Shown one piece after another: positions 46,512 to 55,780 of a DNA stretch of 59,150 nt. Positions within the stretch are counted from its first letter, which is position 1. Each line of letters begins with the position of its first letter. The notes beneath the pieces are model-generated. The model was given only the letters and a program-made list of their open reading frames with translations, searched no databases and was not told the DNA's origin. The position numbers and the translations under genes are program-made. Origin of the DNA: Elainella sp. Prado103 (GTDB lineage Bacteria > Cyanobacteriota > Cyanobacteriia > Elainellales > Elainellaceae); NCBI GenBank assembly GCA_025454395.1, contig JALOOM010000012.1, positions 1-59,150 of the forward strand, in the 5' to 3' direction.

Positions 46512-48245
46512 TTATCGCAGACGATTTTTCTGAATAAAATCCATCATGGCATCATATTTGGACGATCGATCTTGATTCACATGTTCCAACAACCCCCAGT
46601 TGCCCCATTTGCCGAAGGGAGTAATATCGGAGAAATTCATGAACAAAGTGCCTCCTGCTGCCTGCCAATTGGTTAACAACTGGGTATAAAGCTCATACAT
46701 CTGCGGATCGCGGTTGAGTTGCCCAAAAAAGGTGGTGAGGCGATCGCTTTCAGGGTTAACCAGATGTTGTCCCCCTTCATAAACCAGTAGTTGCAGCCCT
46801 TTCGCTTGGGCTACTTTCTGATGATAAGCAAAGGATGTGGCAGCAGCAGCGATACTGTCTCCTTCACCCGGCCGGTTTAAGACGCTACCATCTGCCAATT
46901 GTTGCCACGCCTGATTGCGTGCTTGAGACGGGTTAGACAGCCAGGATTCAACTTCGTCTTGGTTCTGAGGCAAGCTCAACTCACCGCTAAAATAGCCCGT
47001 AATGGCATAGGCATCAATCTGATGTTGATAGCAGGGCTTGTTACCCTCAGCCACCCACAATGGGCAGTCTAGAGCACTATTTTCCAGTCCTAGCCAGGAC
47101 GTTTGGGTAGAGATGATCGAAATTACCCGATCACGCTGATTACCAAAGACATTCTTCCAGATATCAGACATTTGGGCCGTCCGCATTCCATACCATTGCA
47201 TATAGGCATCCCCTTTATCATTCCCCCAACGGGACTTACCTTGCTGCAAGGCATACTGAGCCTGAGAAAACATCCAATTCCAAACTTCATTGGAAAACTC
47301 GACATAGACGGTGAGCTGAGGATCGAGCCGTTGCTGAACCAACTTCGCAAAGTTAGTGATGTACTCATCCGTGGCTTGGTGGGGCAGGGTAAACCAGGGA
47401 TGGGCTCGCAGTCGATTGGCTAATTCCACCATAATTTCGATCGGCACCCCCTTGATGGCGTAGGTGGCATCTTCGACCTGAGGCCGATCCGACCATTCCT
47501 TTTGCTGAGAGTGATTGGTCGCCATCCAATCCATAAATCGCAACGTCCCAAATTGTTTGATTCGTTCTAGAAATAATGGATTAAACAGTACATCAGCATA
47601 GTTATTTTCGTATTCGATTGGGACAACGCGAATATTACGAATATAGTCTCCCGTTTGGTTAGGATCGGTGGCACTAATCAGAAGATAAATGCCTGCTTGA
47701 GACGGGGTTACATTGATTAAATCCCGTCCCGGACGAGACTGAGCCTGATCTTTGCGGGCATCAAACTCATATTCGATCGTGCCGGTGCCGTCATAAAGTA
47801 CCACATATTGCCCCCCAGGGTAGCCATCAGCAATTTCCCGGAAGAGCAGCGTTGCGACTCGACGATGGCGAGAGTTGGGATCATCCGGCAGGGACTTTAC
47901 CCAACCCTGGTCATCGAGATCCAGTTGATCATACTCCTGGGTATCCCACTCACCACCGCAAGCACTCTCCGCCGCACATTTAGTAATCCACTTACGAGCC
48001 GACTTAAAGCCATCTACAAACGGCAGCTCAGATGACCAATCGGCAATGCCAGCCAAATTGGTGCCCACTCCCAAGCCAGTGGTTGTAGTATAGGGCAGCG
48101 ATGAATCAAATACAGAGGTTTGAAACGAGTCCGCTACACCAAACAGTGAGCAAGAGATAACAAAATATAGGACTGCTGTGAATAGTCCGATAAATTTTAG
48201 CGATCGAGAAAATGAGCGGAAGTTCCGCAGTTTTCTAATCAGCAT
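46512..48245 (-). CDS. Secreted glycoside-hydrolase-like protein
   Basis: About 577 residues from ATG 48245. An N-terminal basic region and hydrophobic segment (FIGLFTAVLYFVISCSLFG) indicate export or anchoring. A beta-rich part (about 55-230) precedes a TIM-barrel-like region. VEFSNEVWNWMFSQAQYAL supplies a candidate acid/base glutamate and LLVYEGGQHL a second glutamate, as in clan GH-A retaining glycosidases. The substrate is unknown; some homologues are annotated as cellulose-binding proteins. It is the last gene of the leftward rhamnose/polysaccharide cluster, suggesting trimming of surface polysaccharide. Confidence 0.72.
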   Translation of the reverse strand: MLIRKLRNFRSFSRSLKFIGLFTAVLYFVISCSLFGVADSFQTSVFDSSLPYTTTTGLGVGTNLAGIADWSSELPFVDGFKSARKWITKCAAESACGGEWDTQEYDQLDLDDQGWVKSLPDDPNSRHRRVATLLFREIADGYPGGQYVVLYDGTGTIEYEFDARKDQAQSRPGRDLINVTPSQAGIYLLISATDPNQTGDYIRNIRVVPIEYENNYADVLFNPLFLERIKQFGTLRFMDWMATNHSQQKEWSDRPQVEDATYAIKGVPIEIMVELANRLRAHPWFTLPHQATDEYITNFAKLVQQRLDPQLTVYVEFSNEVWNWMFSQAQYALQQGKSRWGNDKGDAYMQWYGMRTAQMSDIWKNVFGNQRDRVISIISTQTSWLGLENSALDCPLWVAEGNKPCYQHQIDAYAITGYFSGELSLPQNQDEVESWLSNPSQARNQAWQQLADGSVLNRPGEGDSIAAAATSFAYHQKVAQAKGLQLLVYEGGQHLVNPESDRLTTFFGQLNRDPQMYELYTQLLTNWQAAGGTLFMNFSDITPFGKWGNWGLLEHVNQDRSSKYDAMMDFIQKNRLR

Positions 48246-48392
48246 AACAATAGTCTCCTGCTCAACGAATGGGGGCGCGATCAAGCCAGATCTCAGCGTG
48301 ATTGATAGCTGGAAGCTGGGCAACCAGCAGATCCCCAGCTTAAAGTTGATCTCTAGACTTGAGGATAGGACAAACTAGGCTTGGGACGATCG

Positions 48393-49481
48393 CTAAGCAT
48401 ACACCTGCCGGTAGTAAGCCTGATACTCCTCAGAAAGCAGCGGCTGCCACCACTCCTGATGATGAAGGAACCACTCAACAGTGCGGCGCAAACCTCCTTC
48501 CACCGTTTCAGCCGGAGTCCAGCCTAACTCTGTCCGGATCTTCGTGGCATCAATGGCATAGCGTCGATCATGCCCTGGACGATCTTTGACAAAGGTAATC
48601 AGATTTTGTGCTGGGCGCACCGGCAAATCAGGAGCCAACTCGTTCATCAGCTCGCACAGCATCTGCACCAGATCAATATTCTTGACTTCGTTATTGCCGC
48701 CAATATTATAAGTTTCTCCTGGTGTACCTCGATGAACTACCGTATCGATCGCGCTACAATGATCGCCGACATAGAGCCAATCCCGCACATTTTGACCATC
48801 CCCATAAACTGGCAGCGGCTTGCCCATCAGAATGTTGATACACATCAGCGGAATCAACTTTTCTGGAAAGTGATAGGGGCCGTAGTTATTAGAACAATTG
48901 GTGATGAGGGTTGGCATTCCATAGGTGTGGAAGTAGGCTCGCACCAGATGATCACTTCCCGCCTTAGAGGCAGAATAGGGGCTATTCGGGGCATAGGGTG
49001 TCTTCTCGTTAAAGGCTGGATCATCCATTTCCAGGCTGCCATAGACCTCATCGGTGGAGACATGGTGGAAACGATAATGATCCGGTTGATCAGCCCCTAA
49101 CCAGTGCTGTCGGAAAGCTTCCAGTAAGGTAAAAGTGCCGACGACATTCGTTTGGACAAAGGCAGCAGGGCCCAGGATCGATCGATCGACGTGGGATTCG
49201 GCTGCGAAATGCACCAGCGTATCGATCGCTTCGGTTTGCAGCAATTCATCAACCAAAACTCGATCGCAGATATCACCTTCCACAAACCGCAGGTTAGCTT
49301 TTCCTTCTAAACTGGCCAGGTTACTGCGGTTGCCTGCATAGGTGAGGGCATCTAACACCACGACTCGATCGCCTGGATAGGTTTGACACCAGTGATGGAC
49401 AAAGTTGGCACCAATAAAGCCAGCCCCACCTGTAACAATTAGTTTGCGAGGTACACGAGTAGGCATTGTTTGATCAACCAT
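48393..49481 (-). CDS. rfbB: dTDP-glucose 4,6-dehydratase
   Basis: The 362-residue extended SDR has the NAD loop TGGAGFIGANFVHH, HVSTDEVYGSLE with the catalytic Thr-Asp-Glu, and YSASKAGSDHL with Tyr/Lys. AAESHVDRSI and RDWLYVGDHCSAID are specific for RmlB. It converts dTDP-glucose to dTDP-4-keto-6-deoxyglucose, step two of dTDP-L-rhamnose synthesis. It lies 75 bases downstream of rfbA. Confidence 0.95.
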   Translation of the reverse strand: MVDQTMPTRVPRKLIVTGGAGFIGANFVHHWCQTYPGDRVVVLDALTYAGNRSNLASLEGKANLRFVEGDICDRVLVDELLQTEAIDTLVHFAAESHVDRSILGPAAFVQTNVVGTFTLLEAFRQHWLGADQPDHYRFHHVSTDEVYGSLEMDDPAFNEKTPYAPNSPYSASKAGSDHLVRAYFHTYGMPTLITNCSNNYGPYHFPEKLIPLMCINILMGKPLPVYGDGQNVRDWLYVGDHCSAIDTVVHRGTPGETYNIGGNNEVKNIDLVQMLCELMNELAPDLPVRPAQNLITFVKDRPGHDRRYAIDATKIRTELGWTPAETVEGGLRRTVEWFLHHQEWWQPLLSEEYQAYYRQVYA

Positions 49482-49556
49482 AGTTCAACCTATTCTGAAT
49501 TAGTGAATCAGCAAGAGTAAATTCTTGGAACAATCCGAGGAACGATCGAAAAGATG

Positions 49557-50630
49557 TTAATTAAGTTCGATCTGACAATCATCCCCGATCATAAATCGCA
49601 GCGCTTTAGGACGACGAGGAGCTTCTTTAACATAGGCCCGTTGCCCGATCACACTATCGACAATTCGGTGGTGAATTCCTTCTACTTTGGCACCTTGTAA
49701 AATCACACTATGTTCCAGATCCACATCCACCAAACGCACCTGATCGGCAATGCTGCTGTAAGGGCCGACAAAGCAGTTTTCCAGATGGCAGTTTTGACCG
49801 ATCGTTACCGGGCCGCGGATTGTACAGTTTGTGATCGTAGACCCTGTTCCAATTTGTACTCGCCCGATAATCTGGCTGCGCTCATCCACCTGCCCCTGGT
49901 TCTGGGACTGCAAACAGGTATCGAGAATGACCCGGTTGGCTTCCAGTAAATCATCTTTTTTGCCTGTATCGAGCCACCAACCCCGAATCTGCCGCGCTTC
50001 AACCGCCTTTTGCTGATCGATCAAAGCCTGAATCGCATCCGTAATTTCCAGCTCTCCCCGGGCTGAGGGTTGAATCGAATTGATCGCATGATGGATGATA
50101 GGCGAGAAGATATAAATACCGACCAAAGCCAAGTTGGAAGGAGGATTTTTCGGCTTTTCGATCAACTGCAACAATCGGCCTTGCTCATCCACCGTTGCCA
50201 CCCCAAAGGCACTAGGATTAGCCACCGGACAGAGCAGGGTCAGCGCATCCAGATGGCTAGACTTAAACTGTTCGATGAATAAATCGAGATCGCTTTGCAC
50301 CAAGTTGTCACCTAAGTACATCACAAAAGGAGCATCTTGCAAAAATGGTTGAGCAATCTTGACCGCATGAGCCAGTCCTGCGGGTTTGTCTTGCAAAATA
50401 TAGGTAATCTTTGCCCCAAATTGCTCACCATCGCCCGTTTTCGCTTTGACTTCCTCGCCTGTTTCCGGACTGATAATAATGCCAATTTCCGTAATCCCGG
50501 CTGCCACGATCGATTCAATGCCATACCAGAGGATGGGCTTGTTAGCGACTGGAACGAGTTGTTTGGCACCTGTATAGGTCAATGGACGCAGTCGTGTGCC
50601 TTTACCACCAGACAGAATGATTGCTTTCAT
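49557..50630 (-). CDS. rfbA: Glucose-1-phosphate thymidylyltransferase, long type
   Basis: The 357-residue protein starts MKAIILSGGKGTRLRPLTYT, the nucleotidyltransferase signature. GDNLVQSDLD and RGWWLDTGKKDDLLEAN are typical of the family. The C-terminal 110 residues form hexapeptide (left-handed beta-helix) repeats (GRVQIGTGSTITNCTIRGPV), making it the long class (StrD/DesIII-like) rather than the 290-residue RmlA. It makes dTDP-glucose, step one of the pathway. A 138-base gap separates it from rfbD. Confidence 0.92.
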   Translation of the reverse strand: MKAIILSGGKGTRLRPLTYTGAKQLVPVANKPILWYGIESIVAAGITEIGIIISPETGEEVKAKTGDGEQFGAKITYILQDKPAGLAHAVKIAQPFLQDAPFVMYLGDNLVQSDLDLFIEQFKSSHLDALTLLCPVANPSAFGVATVDEQGRLLQLIEKPKNPPSNLALVGIYIFSPIIHHAINSIQPSARGELEITDAIQALIDQQKAVEARQIRGWWLDTGKKDDLLEANRVILDTCLQSQNQGQVDERSQIIGRVQIGTGSTITNCTIRGPVTIGQNCHLENCFVGPYSSIADQVRLVDVDLEHSVILQGAKVEGIHHRIVDSVIGQRAYVKEAPRRPKALRFMIGDDCQIELN

Positions 50631-50768
50631 AAATTTGTCAGGAAGATGGAATGGATTGTTGACAGATAGATGGATCAGTAGAGGGATAGGGGCAATCGGA
50701 GCTGGGTAATGTCGGAAGATAAACTCGGAAGATCATTCGGATATGAACGATACCAAGAGCTTGAATGA

Positions 50769-51683
50769 TCACTGACGGGGCTGCAACTCTGCGAGCATCT
50801 GCCGCAAACTCTGCCGCCAATGGGGGGCGATCGATCCCAGTAGAGCTTGAATCTTCTGGTTGGCTAAGGCCGAGTAAGCCGGACGCTGGGTGGGAGTGGG
50901 ATATTCCGCTGTGGTAATCGGAACCACCCGTTGTAGGGTAAGCGGCACCCCCAGGGATTGGGCTTCCTCAAAAATGGCGACCGCAAAGTCATACCAACTG
51001 GTCACTCCGCTATTGGTAAAGTGATAAATCCCACTCAAGGTGTTCGGTGCAGCGGGAGTTTGCAAAAATTTCTCCGTCAGTTGGGTGAGCGTTTCGGCAA
51101 TCTCACCGGCCCAAGTGGGGGTACCGACCTGATCGGCAACCACCCGCACTTCCGTTCGATCGCCACCCAACCGCAGCATGGTTTTGACAAAATTGCCCTT
51201 ACCCAATGCCCCATACACCCAGGCCGTGCGGAGAATCACATAGCGAAAGTCCGGATGGCGATCAGCCACGGCCAAAATTGCCGCTTCTCCCGCTTGCTTC
51301 GATTTGCCGTAAATGCCCAGAGGACGAGTGGGATCGGTTTCCAAATAGGGCGTATTCTTGCTGCCATCAAACACATAGTCGGTAGAGATGTGCAGGAGAG
51401 GAATGCCAAGAGACTGAGCCACCTCGGCCATTTTTCCAGGCGCAGTGCCATTCGCAGCAAAAGCCATTTCTGGCTCCGATTCTGCCTGATCTACTGCCGT
51501 ATAGGCGGCGGCATTGACAATCAGATCTGGGTTTGCATTCTCAATGACAGGCTGAATCATTTCCGGTTGGGTTAAATCGAGCTGCGATCGTCCTACCCCG
51601 ATCAGCGTGCCTAAAGGAGATAACCGGCGCTGAAGTTCCTGCCCAACTTGCCCATCTTGCCCGATTAGCAAAATCCGCGTCAT
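50769..51683 (-). CDS. rfbD: dTDP-4-dehydrorhamnose reductase
   Basis: The 304-residue protein has LLIGQDGQVGQELQRRL (NADPH loop), NAAAYTAVDQAESEPE, HISTDYVFDGS and the catalytic YGKSKQAGEAAIL. It carries out the final reduction to dTDP-L-rhamnose. Its ATG overlaps the TGA of rfbC (ATGA), indicating translational coupling. Confidence 0.95.
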   Translation of the reverse strand: MTRILLIGQDGQVGQELQRRLSPLGTLIGVGRSQLDLTQPEMIQPVIENANPDLIVNAAAYTAVDQAESEPEMAFAANGTAPGKMAEVAQSLGIPLLHISTDYVFDGSKNTPYLETDPTRPLGIYGKSKQAGEAAILAVADRHPDFRYVILRTAWVYGALGKGNFVKTMLRLGGDRTEVRVVADQVGTPTWAGEIAETLTQLTEKFLQTPAAPNTLSGIYHFTNSGVTSWYDFAVAIFEEAQSLGVPLTLQRVVPITTAEYPTPTQRPAYSALANQKIQALLGSIAPHWRQSLRQMLAELQPRQ

Positions 51684-52225
51684 ACATACACCTCCGCCTC
51701 ACTGAACGGCTGCCCCACCTGATCTTTACCCGATATGATCGGAGTAGCACTCAGCGGCCAGGCAATTGCCAGATCGGCATCATTCCACAAAATCGATCGC
51801 TCATATTCTGGAGCATAGAAGTGCGTGGCTTTATAGAGCACCTCGGTGCCATCTACCAAAGACAGAAAACCATGGGCAAATCCTGGCGGAACCCACAACT
51901 GCTGCTTATTTTCAGCACTCAGTTCACACCCCACCCACTGCCCAAAGGTGGGAGAACTTTTGCGAATATCTACTGCTACATCAAAAATAGCACCCGCCAC
52001 GACCCGCACCAACTTGCCTTGGGCTTGCTGGATTTGATAATGCAACCCACGCAACACATGGGCGGACGATCGAGAATGGTTATCTTGGACAAAATCAACG
52101 GTTAATCCCGTCTTATCCTGAAATACTTTGGCGTTAAAACTTTCGAAAAAGAACCCCCGTTCATCGCCGAAAACGCGCGGTTCGACAATCATGACATCGG
52201 GAATTTCAGTGGGAATAATCTTCAT
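51680..52225 (-). CDS. rfbC: dTDP-4-dehydrorhamnose 3,5-epimerase
   Basis: From ATG 52225 the protein has 181 residues: MKIIPTEIPDVMIVEPRVFG, then DERGFFFESF and the catalytic LRGLHYQIQQAQGKLV, with VPPGFAHGFLSL. The cupin-type RmlC fold epimerises the 4-keto sugar at C3 and C5. An upstream ATG at 52282 would overlap the preceding glycosyltransferase gene and is less likely. Confidence 0.95.
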   Translation of the reverse strand: MKIIPTEIPDVMIVEPRVFGDERGFFFESFNAKVFQDKTGLTVDFVQDNHSRSSAHVLRGLHYQIQQAQGKLVRVVAGAIFDVAVDIRKSSPTFGQWVGCELSAENKQQLWVPPGFAHGFLSLVDGTEVLYKATHFYAPEYERSILWNDADLAIAWPLSATPIISGKDQVGQPFSEAEVYV

Positions 52226-52259
52226 CAATCTAACTCGGTGAGTAGGACTACACTGGATC

Positions 52260-53477
52260 TTACGACTTCGATCCATCAACAATATCCCGTTCAGTACGGA
52301 TCCATTGCGTCTGAGGCTTCACCAAAAACGCAAAGTAAAGGGGAATTTTCCAGAGAATATAAAGCGGGATGGCCAGTACCGTTTTCAGGGGTAGCTCAGT
52401 TCGTCCAAACTTCAGCCAGGCCGCCAGAACTGCACTCAAGATCAGCCCTCCCTCGATCGAGATAACCATCACAGGCAACCAGGCTTGGGTGAAGATGCCA
52501 AATACTCCAGCCACCAAAGCCACCCCCAACCACAGCATTACCAACAACGAGAGGGGTGGAATACTCAGATCCAGAGCGATCGCCAATAGGTCGAACCGTT
52601 TTTGTTGAATAGCTGCTTTCAGCAAGGGCGGAATTTGGGAGCGCATGGTTTGCAGATGGCCATGTTCCCAGCGCGTGCGTTGACTTTTAGCCGCTTGTTC
52701 CTGTTGGGGCAATAGCCCTAGCACTTTAGTATCTGGACAAAACTGTGTCGGATAGCCTGCGATCGCTAAATCCATCGACAACTGCATGTCTTCAACAATG
52801 TTGCCACTCGCCAGCGACACCTGCCGGATCACCGCCCAGGGAAAGGCCATGCCCGTGCCCGTTAACAGGGCAGGTAAGCCTAAATTAAAATACCCCTGCG
52901 GACGTACCCGATTCTTGACTAGAAATGCTAAAGCCGAAACCGCATCTTTAGGGTTCGGTTGAGCTGGTTGCTCCATCAGGTAAAGGGCTTGTGCCGGTCG
53001 ATTATGAGCCAGCGCAGTTTCTGCAATTTGATCTAGGGTTCCCGGTTGCACCACACAATCGGCATCCACCACGATCACCACATCCGGCGGATCAGCGGCC
53101 AAAAATTTCAGCCCATAGTCGAGGGCAAAGCCTTTCCCTCGTCGCGCTTGATCTTGCCGTTCAATGACGGTGGCTCCGGTCGATCGGGCCACATCCGCGG
53201 TAGCATCCGTGCAGTTATCGGCAATCACTAGCAACCGATCGTCTGGTTGAAGTTGCTCCAACAGCCGCCCTAAAATCGGTTGGATCGTGGCAGCTTCGTC
53301 ATGGGCCGGTACCAAAATTGCCTTACGGGGTGAGCGCTGAGCGCCAGATCGATCCGCCCGTTGAGGCAACAGTGCCGTAAAACATTCAACCCAGAGCGTA
53401 AGGCTAGGAATCAGCAGTAGCAGTGCAATCAGCAATAACAAAAGCTGCACCAGCATTAGAGAAGAAGGAATCACCAC
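52260..53477 (-). CDS. Membrane glycosyltransferase, family 2
   Basis: The 405-residue protein starts with a membrane helix (LVQLLLLLIALLLLIPSL). The GT2 domain has ILVPAHDEAATI, VIADNCTDATADVA, the metal site VIVVDADCVV, and QRTRWEHGH (Q-x-x-R-W motif of processive enzymes). Three or four membrane helices end the protein. It probably builds a surface polysaccharide at the inner membrane. It is first in the leftward group with the rfb genes, 34 bases before rfbC. Confidence 0.9.
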   Translation of the reverse strand: MVIPSSLMLVQLLLLLIALLLLIPSLTLWVECFTALLPQRADRSGAQRSPRKAILVPAHDEAATIQPILGRLLEQLQPDDRLLVIADNCTDATADVARSTGATVIERQDQARRGKGFALDYGLKFLAADPPDVVIVVDADCVVQPGTLDQIAETALAHNRPAQALYLMEQPAQPNPKDAVSALAFLVKNRVRPQGYFNLGLPALLTGTGMAFPWAVIRQVSLASGNIVEDMQLSMDLAIAGYPTQFCPDTKVLGLLPQQEQAAKSQRTRWEHGHLQTMRSQIPPLLKAAIQQKRFDLLAIALDLSIPPLSLLVMLWLGVALVAGVFGIFTQAWLPVMVISIEGGLILSAVLAAWLKFGRTELPLKTVLAIPLYILWKIPLYFAFLVKPQTQWIRTERDIVDGSKS

Positions 53478-53652
53478 AATTACCAGACTGCAACGCCGTC
53501 CCTAATCTAGCATCCTCTGAGTAGAGGCTTTATGTGGCAATGGCGATCAAATGGCGATCAAATGTGAAGTGTCAGTGATGATCGGTGATGATCTGCGGGT
53601 TAATGGCGATCACGGTGAGATTTCCCCTGATCGCTGCAAATTTCCTGAAAAG

Positions 53653-53753
53653 CTTTAAAAAGAAAAAACCCAGCAGCCCCCCGCTAGGTTTAATTTATGA
53701 ACGTCACTTATCTTTCTCTAATTTAGGGGTTGGACTGGGTTTGAGATTCGTCT
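53653..53753. repeat. Direct repeat copy 1 (about 100 bp)
   Basis: It is almost identical to copy 2 at 53905-54006, from CTTTAAAAAG to GAGNNTCGTCT, with one A indel and a few substitutions. Weaker similarity continues to about 53790. Confidence 0.93.
53656..53690 (-). terminator. Intrinsic terminator within copy 1
   Basis: Read leftwards, AACCTAGC pairs with GCTGGGTT (one mismatch-type wobble) across GGGGGGCT, then TTTTCTTTTT. It is identical in design to the one in copy 2. Confidence 0.7.
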
Positions 53754-53904
53754 AAGTGGGTCGCCTCAATGGGTGAATCAGGACTCATCCAAACAGAAAA
53801 AACAGTCAACACAACGGGAGGAATCCAGCACAGGTCAGCCTCAATGCATCTTGCTTTCCGACCAAATTGATCCCTTTCATTTGTCCCGTTTCAACTTTTT
53901 GACC

Positions 53905-54006
53905 CTTTAAAAAAGAAAAAACCCAGCAGCCCCCCGCTAGGTTTAATTTATGAACGTCACTTATCTTTCTCTAATTTAGGGGTTGGGCTAGGTTTGAGCC
54001 TCGTCT
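53905..54006. repeat. Direct repeat copy 2 (about 100 bp)
   Basis: It matches copy 1, offset by 252 bases. Beyond it, GCCTGAGTGGGTGA resembles the sequence after copy 1 and runs to the nnr stop codon, so the duplicated unit probably included the gene's 3' end. Confidence 0.93.
53908..53943 (-). terminator. Intrinsic terminator of nnr (copy 2)
   Basis: The same hairpin as copy 1, with a T-rich tail on the leftward strand, about 95 bases after the nnr stop at 54038. Confidence 0.75.
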
Positions 54007-54037
54007 CAACAGATCGCCTGAGTGGGTGATTTGCAGG

Positions 54038-55669
54038 TCATCCGATAGGAGATGATTGCTGCCCCGATTGGAGGGCAATGGCAGGAATTAAATACTGGAT
54101 CAGCGTCGAGGCATCGACTCCCAGTTCGGTGCGCTGAGCGGCTGCCAAACACCCTGCCTGAGCATGCCACCACGTTGCGCTGATCACCGATGCCTCAATT
54201 GGCGTTGGTTGTAGTCTCCCTTGGGCGATCAAGCCCCCCATCAGCCCGGTTAAGACATCGCCGCTGCCGCCTCGCGCCAGGGCAGGGGTGCTGACTGGAT
54301 TGACCCAAACCTGCTGAGAATTAGCAATCACGGTGTGGGCTCCTTTCAACAGCACGATCGCCCCACTCAACTGGGCCGCCTGCTGCGCTAGCCCGATCCG
54401 ATCGACGGATCCGGTGTCTAGTTCAGGAAATAGCCGCTTAAATTCCCCGAAATGGGGAGTGAGCACCGTCGGGGCAGGGCGCGATCGAAGGGATTCTAGA
54501 CCTAGTTCCGCTAAACTATTCAGCCCATCGGCATCTAACACCAGCGCACCAGGCGAGGACAGGATTTGCTGCACGATCGGAATCGCCTCCCGGCTCAGAC
54601 CCGGCCCACAGGCGATCGTCTGATAATGACCCAACTCCAGGCGATCGGGCAGGGCGGCAATGGCACCCGCTGGGGTTTCGGGACAGCCAATCACCAACGC
54701 ATCCGGGATTTGCGCGATCACCAAAGTCCGCAGACTGTCGGGTACGGCGATCGACAGCATCCCCACGCCGCTAGCCCGCGCTGACAAACCACAGAGCAGA
54801 GCTGCCCCCATATACTGACGCGATCCACAAACTAGCAGCAAATGGCCTTGTTTGTACTTATGGGTGGTGGCTGGTCGCGGTAACGGTAAAGCTTGGAGGG
54901 CTTGCGATCGGGTGATGCGTTGCAGTTCAGGATTTTCACCTAAGACGGCATGAATATCAGGCAGCGGCAACCCAAAATCGATCAGCTCTGCCTGCCCCAC
55001 ATATTCCAACGCTCCATCTTCCAAAAATGCCCGCTTCCATAACCCCAAACAGAGGGTGTGCGTGGCTCTCACGGCCGTTCCCAAAACACAGCCGGTGTCC
55101 GTGTGAAGCCCAGAAGGCAGATCAATGCTGACGATCGGTTTCTGCCAGGTCTGCATCTGGTCAATCCCAGCAGCCATCGCCCCTTCGATCGATCGCGTCA
55201 GTCCGAACCCAAACAGCCCGTCGATCAGCAGATCGCAGTCTTGCAGGTCAGTGATTTGATCTGTGCAGGGAATGCCCAAACTGGCGGCATAGTGGGCATG
55301 GTGGCGGGTGAGTTCCTTCAGTTGGGGTAAGGGCTGATAGCAGCACAGGGCATATCCCTGCAAATGCAATTCCCGAGCCACAACCAGGGCATCTCCCCCA
55401 TTGTGACCCGGCCCGACCAGGATACCGACCTGATGGGTGGTGGTTGGGGGATAGTGCGATCGAATCCATTGGGTGATCAGTCCAGCTACTTTCTCCATCA
55501 GCGCTGCCACAGGCATTCCTGCCGCAAACAACCGATTTTCAATTTGGCTCATCTGATCGGCGGTCACTGCAAAGCGGGTGATCGCTGCCCGGCGAGCGGC
55601 GGTTAAATGATGATCTGGATCCGGAACTAGAGCAGGGACGGGCTGGTTCGATCGAGAAGTAGTCATCAC
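54038..55669 (-). CDS. nnr: Bifunctional NAD(P)H-hydrate repair enzyme
   Basis: The 543-residue fusion has an N-terminal epimerase (about 30-240), with VGPGHNGGDALVVARELHLQ and SIDLPSGLHTDTG. A C-terminal ADP/ATP-dependent dehydratase (about 270-540) has YKQGHLLLVCGSRQYMGAA, ACGPGLSRE, VLDADGLNSL and ARGGSGDVLTGLMGGL. Together they restore hydrated, inactive NAD(P)H. Both active-site signatures are intact and the length is normal. A terminator segment follows in duplicate. Confidence 0.95.
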   Translation of the reverse strand: MMTTSRSNQPVPALVPDPDHHLTAARRAAITRFAVTADQMSQIENRLFAAGMPVAALMEKVAGLITQWIRSHYPPTTTHQVGILVGPGHNGGDALVVARELHLQGYALCCYQPLPQLKELTRHHAHYAASLGIPCTDQITDLQDCDLLIDGLFGFGLTRSIEGAMAAGIDQMQTWQKPIVSIDLPSGLHTDTGCVLGTAVRATHTLCLGLWKRAFLEDGALEYVGQAELIDFGLPLPDIHAVLGENPELQRITRSQALQALPLPRPATTHKYKQGHLLLVCGSRQYMGAALLCGLSARASGVGMLSIAVPDSLRTLVIAQIPDALVIGCPETPAGAIAALPDRLELGHYQTIACGPGLSREAIPIVQQILSSPGALVLDADGLNSLAELGLESLRSRPAPTVLTPHFGEFKRLFPELDTGSVDRIGLAQQAAQLSGAIVLLKGAHTVIANSQQVWVNPVSTPALARGGSGDVLTGLMGGLIAQGRLQPTPIEASVISATWWHAQAGCLAAAQRTELGVDASTLIQYLIPAIALQSGQQSSPIG

Positions 55670-55780
55670 AGGTGCTGATTAACGGTAATTTTAGCGTTAT
55701 GTCAAGCTTTATTGATTGTGTCACAGGAAATTGGCTTATAGGCGGGCTGACAGGCGGGCTGACGCTTAATTTTTGCCTGC

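Larger units (their letters stand above)
53478..54037. other. Intergenic region with a duplicated terminator segment
   Basis: About 560 bases. Two direct copies of a roughly 100-base segment are the main feature. Left of them are short repeats of AATGGCGATCA and GATGATC(G/T). The rest probably includes the promoter of the glycosyltransferase gene. Confidence 0.6.

Noticed and set aside
2840-55765. CRISPR arrays
   Set aside because: All arrays have directly adjoining units without unique spacers of constant length, and there are no cas genes in the window.
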